Positions 59,302 through 64,000 of a stretch of DNA of 64,000 nt are shown here, piece by piece. The notes under the pieces were generated by a model. The model ran no database searches, had not been told where the DNA came from, and saw nothing but the letters and a program-made list of their open reading frames with translations. Source of the DNA: an uncultured Mobiluncus sp. (lineage in GTDB: Bacteria > Actinomycetota > Actinomycetes > Actinomycetales > Actinomycetaceae). Numbering within the stretch: position 1 is the stretch's first letter; each line of letters opens with the position of its first letter. Made by a program: the position numbers and the translations under genes. The stretch lies in assembly GCF_902488535.1 (NCBI RefSeq), contig NZ_CABTWO010000008.1, forward strand, positions 25,074 through 89,073, written 5' to 3'.

Positions 59302-61023
59302 GTGAACGACAATCAACTGGCTGCTATGAAGCTTTCGGAACTGCGCGAACTGGCAAAGTCGCTGGGCATTAAAGGCATTTCGCAGGCCCGAAAACCGCAA
59401 CTTATTGAAGCGATTATTGAAAAACAGAAATCTGGAGATTCCGCGCCCGCCTCCCAAAAAACTGCGACGCGGGAATCGTCTCAGGATATGGAACGTGACG
59501 GTGAGAAAGAAGCTACTTCCTCCGCGGGTCAAGCGCGTACGGCGCGTCGTCACCGTCGGGTCTCCGCTCCGGCGGGCGAACCTAGCGCGGAAGAAAATTC
59601 CGCGAACACGGCCACTCTTGACGTGAAGGCGGCGTTGGAGCACGACCTCGGGGCCGCGCCCTCGCGCCACCACCGCAGCCATGATGACACCGAGTCTGTT
59701 ACCGAGAACAATCCCCAGTTGGAGGCGGTAGCTCAAGGGGCCAGCGCCCGGCGCGAACAGACTCAAGACGACCGGAGCGAACGCTATGACCGGCGCAACC
59801 GCAACGATCGTCGCGGCCGGAACCGTAACCGCAACCGTGGCCGCGACCGGGATGACAATGACAACAACAACGGCGGCGAAGAAATCAGCCCGGAAGAGTT
59901 GCTGCCTATCGCCGGTATCTTGGACGTGAAAGAGAACCACGCCTTTGTGCGGACCTCCGGGTACCTGCCCGGCCCCAACGATGTTTACGTGACTTTGGGT
60001 CAAGTGCGCAGGTGGGGACTGCGTCCCGGCGACGCGATTGTGGGAGCCGTGCGCAAGCCTCGTGAAGGCGAGGAACGTCGCGTCAAGCACAACGCTTTGG
60101 TCCATCTGGAGTCCATCAACGGGCAGAGCATCGAGGAGGCTTCGCAACGAATCGAGTTTTCCAAGCTGACCCCGCTGTATCCCGATGAACAGTTGCGATT
60201 GGAGACATCTTCGAAGGTGCTGGCTCCACGGATCATTGACCTGATGGCTCCCGTCGGCAAGGGTCAGCGCGGCTTAATTGTGTCTCCGCCGAAAGCCGGT
60301 AAGACCATCATCCTGCAGCAAATTGCCAACGCGATTTCCATCAACAACCCCGAAGTTCACATCATGGTGGTTCTGGTGGACGAACGCCCGGAGGAAGTCA
60401 CCGATATGCAGCGCACGGTCAAGGGCGAGGTCATTGCCTCGACTTTCGATCGTCCTGCCTCGGAACACACTACGGTGGCGGAACTCGCGATTGAGCGGGC
60501 CAAACGCCTGGTTGAGCTGGGCGGCGATGTTGTGGTGCTGCTGGATTCCATCACCCGTTTGGGGCGTGCTTACAACCTGGCTGCCCCGGCTTCGGGCCGG
60601 ATTCTCTCTGGCGGTGTGGATGCGTCTGCTCTGTATCCGCCCAAGCGTTTCTTTGGCGCCGCCCGCAATGTTGAAAACGGCGGCTCCTTGACGATTATCG
60701 CCACCGCTTTGGTTGAAACTGGTTCCAAGATGGACGAGGTCATCTTTGAGGAATTCAAAGGTACCGGCAATATGGAACTCCGGCTGTCTCGCGAACTGGC
60801 CGAAAAGCGTTTGTATCCGGCGGTGGATGTCAATTCTTCGGGTACCCGCCACGAGGAGGTGCTGTTCACGAAGGAGGAGCTGAGCGTGCTGTGGCGGCTA
60901 CGTCGAGTGCTGGCGTCTCTGGAACTGGAACAAGCCGCCGGCGTGGTGCTCCAGAAGCTGAAAGATACCCAGACCAATGCCGAGTTTCTGATGGCAGTCG
61001 CCAAGACGACTCCTGCGGAATAG
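59302..61023 (+). CDS. rho: Transcription termination factor Rho
   Basis: RNA-dependent ATPase/helicase ending transcripts. From the GTG at 59302 (site ATAAGGA) the protein is 573 residues; the frame is open 42 bases further upstream without a ribosome site. N-terminal SAP-like domain (LAAMKLSELRELAKSLGIKG), then a ~110-residue insertion ending in an Arg/Asn/Gly/Asp-rich stretch (~151-193, with DRRNRNDRRGRNRNRNRG). The RNA-binding cold-shock fold follows (GILDVKENHAFVRTSGYLPG), then Walker A PPKAGKTIILQQIA (~329) and VVLLDSITRLGRAYN. The insertion is typical of high-GC Gram-positives. Confidence 0.96.
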   Translation: MNDNQLAAMKLSELRELAKSLGIKGISQARKPQLIEAIIEKQKSGDSAPASQKTATRESSQDMERDGEKEATSSAGQARTARRHRRVSAPAGEPSAEENSANTATLDVKAALEHDLGAAPSRHHRSHDDTESVTENNPQLEAVAQGASARREQTQDDRSERYDRRNRNDRRGRNRNRNRGRDRDDNDNNNGGEEISPEELLPIAGILDVKENHAFVRTSGYLPGPNDVYVTLGQVRRWGLRPGDAIVGAVRKPREGEERRVKHNALVHLESINGQSIEEASQRIEFSKLTPLYPDEQLRLETSSKVLAPRIIDLMAPVGKGQRGLIVSPPKAGKTIILQQIANAISINNPEVHIMVVLVDERPEEVTDMQRTVKGEVIASTFDRPASEHTTVAELAIERAKRLVELGGDVVVLLDSITRLGRAYNLAAPASGRILSGGVDASALYPPKRFFGAARNVENGGSLTIIATALVETGSKMDEVIFEEFKGTGNMELRLSRELAEKRLYPAVDVNSSGTRHEEVLFTKEELSVLWRLRRVLASLELEQAAGVVLQKLKDTQTNAEFLMAVAKTTPAE

Positions 61024-61040
61024 GTTTTTCACTTTTCACA

Positions 61041-61081
61041 AGGTTCCCCTCTCGCGTTTGTGCGGGAGGGGAACCTTTTTT
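61041..61081 (+). terminator. Terminator after rho
   Basis: AGGTTCCCCTC (61041-61051) and GAGGGGAACCT (61066-61076) form a perfect 11-bp stem followed by TTTTT. 17 bases after the rho stop; separates rho from the NlpC/P60 gene. Confidence 0.93.
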
Positions 61082-61110
61082 CGGTGGGGTGGTGCCGGCA
61101 ACCCCCCAAG

Positions 61111-61205
61111 CATTTGTCAGGACAAATGTTACTGCTGTTACTAAAGTGAAAGCTGAGGCTATTGTGAAAGAGGTGATTTTTGTCTAGAATCGTTAAATCT
61201 GTTGA
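61111..61205 (+). promoter_or_regulatory. MtrA-like regulatory module upstream of the NlpC/P60 gene
   Basis: CATTTGTC-AG-GACAAATG (61111-61128) is a perfect inverted repeat. It runs into ACAAATGTTAC-TGCTGTTAC-TAAAGTGAAA (61122-61151): the sequence found upstream of the M23 gene, with a 9-base GTTAC-containing unit duplicated. GTTAA/GTTGA at 61192 and 61201 continue the 9-base period. The hydrolase starts at 61259. Confidence 0.5.
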
Positions 61206-61258
61206 AAACTGCCGATTGATGTGGTTAGAGTTAGAGAAGCTGTTAAGGGAGGCAGGCT

Positions 61259-62620
61259 TTGAGTAACGCAGACCAGTTTGGACGATGGAAACGTCGCTTG
61301 GCGGCAATGAGTGTGGCTGCGGCTATGACGCTGGGGATGGGAGCAATTCCCCTGGCCGTGGGTGCTCCCAGCGCAAAACCGGATCGCATAGCACAACTGG
61401 AAAGCGCTATTGCCCGCAACCGGGTGAAAGTCGATGCAGCCCAGTTAAACTATGCCCAAACTGCCGAAGATTTTGCCGAGGCTACGGATGCGCTCAATGC
61501 CGCCACTGCCGAAGCCAGCGAAAGCGCGAAAAAAGCCCAGGCGGCGAAGCGGGAAGCCGATGCGGCCAAAGCCAAGCTGGGTCGGCTGGCTGTGGCGATG
61601 TATCGCCAAAACAGCAGTGGATTGTCCGATTTGGCAGCTATTACCGAATCCGACGCCTTCCGTGACGCCGCTTTGAAAGAAGCCGCCAACGATGCTCTGG
61701 GCAATCAGGCAGACAGCCAAACTCAGGGCTTGATGGCGCTGCAAAATGTCGCCGAAGTTTTGCGTGACAAGGCCAATCGCGCCGCCAAAGCTAAGAAAGA
61801 TGCTGCAGCCAGCTTGGCCACTACCGAAAAAACCGCTCGTGCTCAGGCTCAAGACGCCTTGGACGAGTTAAAGAAACTTGAATCTCAGCGGGAAAAAATC
61901 ATTGTCGAGCTGGCGCGGGAACGCGAAGTGACGATTGCGGAAGAAACCGCCCGACAGGAAAAAGTCGAGCAGGAACGCCAAGCTGCCCTAGCAGCCGCGG
62001 CGCAGCGCAAACGTCAAGAACAAGAGGCTCTGGCAGCCCAGCAGGCAGCGGCTCGGGCGGCCCAGCAAGCGGCAGACCAAAAAGCCCGTGAACAGGCCGC
62101 AAGAGCGCAGGCGGACCGCGAGGCTCGTCAGCGGGCCGCCGCAGAGCAACCGTCTGGTGCGGTCTCGCCGTCTAACGCTGCACCGGTACAGCCGACAAGG
62201 CAACCCGCTCCCGCCCCTCAGCCTGTGGCGCCCCCCAGCAGGGCCGCGAGTGGGGGATACGGGCCGGCTCTGCTGGAATGGGCCAAAACAAAAACGGGCA
62301 TACCTTACGTTTGGGGTGGAACTGGACCGAACGGTTATGACTGTTCCGGACTGGTTTACGCGGGGATGAGGGAACTCGGCAAAGGAGTCCAGCGTTCCGC
62401 CGCCGCCCAATACAACGCCTATGCCAATGTTCCTTTCAGCCAAAAGCAGCCGGGAGATTTGGTATTTTGGTCCAATAACGGAACTGGTAACGGGGTCTAC
62501 CACGTGGCGATTTACTCCGGCGGCAACACCATCCTGATGGCGCCTAAGCCCGGTAGCTCGGTGGGCACTTTCAACTTCTATAACCAGAACAAGATTATGC
62601 CTTTCGTGGCGCGCCTCTAA
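61259..62620 (+). CDS. Secreted NlpC/P60 peptidoglycan hydrolase with coiled-coil domain
   Basis: 453 residues from a TTG with a GGGAGGC site. Signal peptide (AAMSVAAAMTLGMGAIPLAVGAPSA), a long coiled coil (residues ~40-300, Ala/Glu/Lys/Gln-rich), a Pro-rich linker and a C-terminal NlpC/P60 domain (~335-453). The catalytic Cys is in GYDCSGLVYAGM (near 361) and the His in VYHVAIYSGGN. This layout matches RipA-type actinobacterial division hydrolases that cut stem peptides between D-Glu and mDAP. Upstream repeats shared with the M23 gene suggest MtrA control. Confidence 0.92.
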   Translation: MSNADQFGRWKRRLAAMSVAAAMTLGMGAIPLAVGAPSAKPDRIAQLESAIARNRVKVDAAQLNYAQTAEDFAEATDALNAATAEASESAKKAQAAKREADAAKAKLGRLAVAMYRQNSSGLSDLAAITESDAFRDAALKEAANDALGNQADSQTQGLMALQNVAEVLRDKANRAAKAKKDAAASLATTEKTARAQAQDALDELKKLESQREKIIVELAREREVTIAEETARQEKVEQERQAALAAAAQRKRQEQEALAAQQAAARAAQQAADQKAREQAARAQADREARQRAAAEQPSGAVSPSNAAPVQPTRQPAPAPQPVAPPSRAASGGYGPALLEWAKTKTGIPYVWGGTGPNGYDCSGLVYAGMRELGKGVQRSAAAQYNAYANVPFSQKQPGDLVFWSNNGTGNGVYHVAIYSGGNTILMAPKPGSSVGTFNFYNQNKIMPFVARL

Positions 62621-62632
62621 TAGAATGCGTCC

Positions 62633-63892
62633 ATGAGTTCTCTGCCGCCCTTTGTTGGCCCTGAGGGTGCCGAAACGCGCCTTTGGGAGCGCGATGCCGG
62701 GGGGGCTTTAGGAGAAATTCAGCTCGCGGTGCGCCGCGTGCTGCAATCAATAGGTTCCCCGGATGATACTCTGCTGTGCCTGGCGCTTTCGGGTGGTCCT
62801 GATTCGCTGAGTCTAGCGGCGGCGCTGGTTCGCGTCGCTCTGTGTCACCCGCGCCCGTGGGACGTGAGTTGCCTCACGGTAGACCACGGCTGGCGACCCG
62901 AATCCGCCGCAGAATCGCAAGCTGCCGTCCAGTGCGCTCGCGATCTGGGGTTTTCTTCGGCGATGGTGTTGCGGGGCGAAAGCGGCGGGGGCGCAAACGG
63001 GCCGGAGGGAGAGGCTCGCCTGTTGCGCTGGGGATTGCTGGCACGAGCCGCCATCGCCGAGGCCAAAGTCCAAGGGAAGGCGCGCGCGGTTATTCTCACC
63101 GGGCATACGCTGGATGACCAGGCCGAAACCGTCTTGTTACGTTTGGCGCGGGGATCTTCGCTACGTTCCATTGCGGCCATGAGAGAGTTTGAGTCCTTGG
63201 ATTGCCAAACCGGCCTACCCTTACGTTTTGCCTGGAGGGAGGAAGATTCCGGTGTCGATGCCGCGGTGGATTTGGGCCTAGCGCGTCCATTGCTGGGAAT
63301 CCGGCGGGAACTCACCCAAGCCGCTTGTGAGCAGTCTGGGCTCGTAGCTGTCAACGATCCGAGCAATCGGATGGAAGGCCCCGTGAAAACTGCCGCTGGC
63401 CAGCCGTTACCTCGTGCTGCCATCCGCGAACGGGTTATGCCCGCTCTCGCGGCCGCGCTCGGTCAAGACCCCGCTCCCGCTTTGGCACGTCTGGCTGGTC
63501 AGGCCGCCGCGGACGACACCATACTGGAAATGCTCGCGGGAGAGGTCTTTTGGGAGGTGCTGAGCGACGAGCCCGGCGATGGGGAACCGGGGGACAGCGT
63601 GAAACTGAATCTGAAAGCGATTGAGGGGCACAAATCCCGCGACTTAATCCGCTATTCCGCTCCGGTCTTGCGTCGGGTGGTACGCCGAGCGAGCCTGTTA
63701 GCGGGGGCGAGGGTGGATTCCCTCACTGAAGCCCACCTGCGTGGCGTAGTGGGCCTGATTCATGACTGGCATGGACAAGGTCCCCTCGCCTTGCCCGGGA
63801 TTACCGTGACCCGCCGGGGGAACTTCTTGGAATTTATCGGCCGTTCTAGCGACTGCTCTGACGGCTCCTCCCCAGAAAGCCGTTCGGATTAA
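62633..63892 (+). CDS. tilS: tRNA(Ile)-lysidine synthase TilS
   Basis: Converts C34 of tRNA-Ile(CAU) to lysidine with ATP. 419 residues: PP-loop LALSGGPDSLSLAAALVR (near residues 48-66), AVILTGHTLDDQAETVLLRLARGS, and SNRM...RAAIRERVMPAL in family order. ATG start at 62633, 12 bases after the NlpC/P60 gene. In actinobacteria tilS is normally followed by hpt and ftsH, which fits the start codon at 63996. Confidence 0.94.
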   Translation: MSSLPPFVGPEGAETRLWERDAGGALGEIQLAVRRVLQSIGSPDDTLLCLALSGGPDSLSLAAALVRVALCHPRPWDVSCLTVDHGWRPESAAESQAAVQCARDLGFSSAMVLRGESGGGANGPEGEARLLRWGLLARAAIAEAKVQGKARAVILTGHTLDDQAETVLLRLARGSSLRSIAAMREFESLDCQTGLPLRFAWREEDSGVDAAVDLGLARPLLGIRRELTQAACEQSGLVAVNDPSNRMEGPVKTAAGQPLPRAAIRERVMPALAAALGQDPAPALARLAGQAAADDTILEMLAGEVFWEVLSDEPGDGEPGDSVKLNLKAIEGHKSRDLIRYSAPVLRRVVRRASLLAGARVDSLTEAHLRGVVGLIHDWHGQGPLALPGITVTRRGNFLEFIGRSSDCSDGSSPESRSD

Positions 63893-63995
63893 CCGAAAAA
63901 ATGACAATTTAGGCAATGTCGGGGGAGGGCCTAAAATAGACACAGACCTGCGGGAAAACTTTTAGAATGGACCTGCAACTTGAGGGAGGCATCTG

Positions 63996-64000
63996 ATGGA
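63996..64000 (+). CDS. Start of the next gene (probably hpt), cut by the window edge
   Basis: ATG at 63996 after a GGGAGGC ribosome site; only five bases are inside the window. By the common tilS-hpt-ftsH order it may encode hypoxanthine-guanine phosphoribosyltransferase. Identity is inference from context only. Confidence 0.35.

Noticed and set aside
61082..61258. Cyclic-di-AMP (ydaO-type) riboswitch ahead of the NlpC/P60 gene
   Set aside because: Such switches occur before actinobacterial wall hydrolases, but this region is too short and lacks the conserved core; it fits a repeat-based operator better.
1..64000. Mobile elements, CRISPR arrays, prophage or toxin-antitoxin loci
   Set aside because: No transposase, integrase, regularly spaced repeat array or matching gene pairs were seen anywhere in the window.

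Overview
The window is a contiguous chromosomal stretch from a mid-GC (by eye roughly 55%) actinobacterium. The evidence is an mtrA-mtrB-lpqB block followed by comF, long-form hpf and secA, a multifunctional 2-oxoglutarate enzyme (Kgd), an RsrA/SigR-type redox sigma pair next to a 24-codon bL37 gene, DUF3499 and Rv3235-family genes, and a long Rho with a basic insertion. GC content and gene style suggest an Actinomycetaceae member such as Mobiluncus or a relative; this is inference, not a match to a known genome. I see no prophage, insertion sequence, CRISPR array, rRNA or plasmid-like segment. Genes are densely packed and mostly housekeeping.

Layout. 1-3.85 kb: a leftward methionine operon metY-metF-metE (metE cut by the window edge), preceded by a 230-base leader with a nested three-stem element. 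4.1-7.6 kb: a PBP4-type carboxypeptidase, pyrophosphatase, a DUF3499 protein and a metallopeptidase-like protein. 7.6-13.2 kb: a leftward membrane/envelope operon (polytopic membrane protein, DUF4129, DUF4350, MoxR ATPase, DUF58). 13.3-22.1 kb: rightward mtrA-mtrB-lpqB-comF-hpf-secA. 22.1-26.5 kb: Rv3235-family protein, a small conserved protein, and an HTH / SAF (CpaB-like) / CpaE-like ATPase module with a DUF6912-like gene. 26.5-31.8 kb: sbcC, sbcD and hisN (leftward). 31.8-38.1 kb: aroA, rsgA, kgd. 38.2-39.4 kb: sigR/sigH-like sigma factor, anti-sigma factor and bL37 (leftward). 39.5-46.3 kb: DoxX protein, two CNNM/CorC-type membrane proteins, an M23 peptidase, a glycerophosphodiester phosphodiesterase, an unknown protein and an Nramp transporter. 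46.4-53.4 kb: tRNA-Arg(CCG), argS, lysA, hom, thrC, thrB, i.e. the aspartate-family pathway. 53.5-58.9 kb: a leftward branched-chain amino acid ABC transporter with a fused LivM-LivG protein and a co-directional CBS-ACT gene. 59.3-64 kb: rho, an NlpC/P60 hydrolase, tilS and the first codon of the next gene.

How the parts connect. MtrAB-LpqB is known in actinobacteria to coordinate cell-wall hydrolase expression with division. Two wall hydrolases here, the M23 protein at 42.7 kb and the NlpC/P60 protein at 61.3 kb, carry a shared upstream sequence module rich in GTTAC/GTTAT repeats and are candidate targets of that system. Amino-acid metabolism is the other theme: methionine synthesis at one end, lysine/threonine synthesis and branched-chain uptake at the other.

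The strongest candidate for something undescribed is the nested RNA-like element upstream of metY (3936-4004, minus strand). It has three perfect or near-perfect stems in a three-way-junction arrangement, plus a downstream sequence that could pair alternatively with one arm. No riboswitch class that I recognise matches it.
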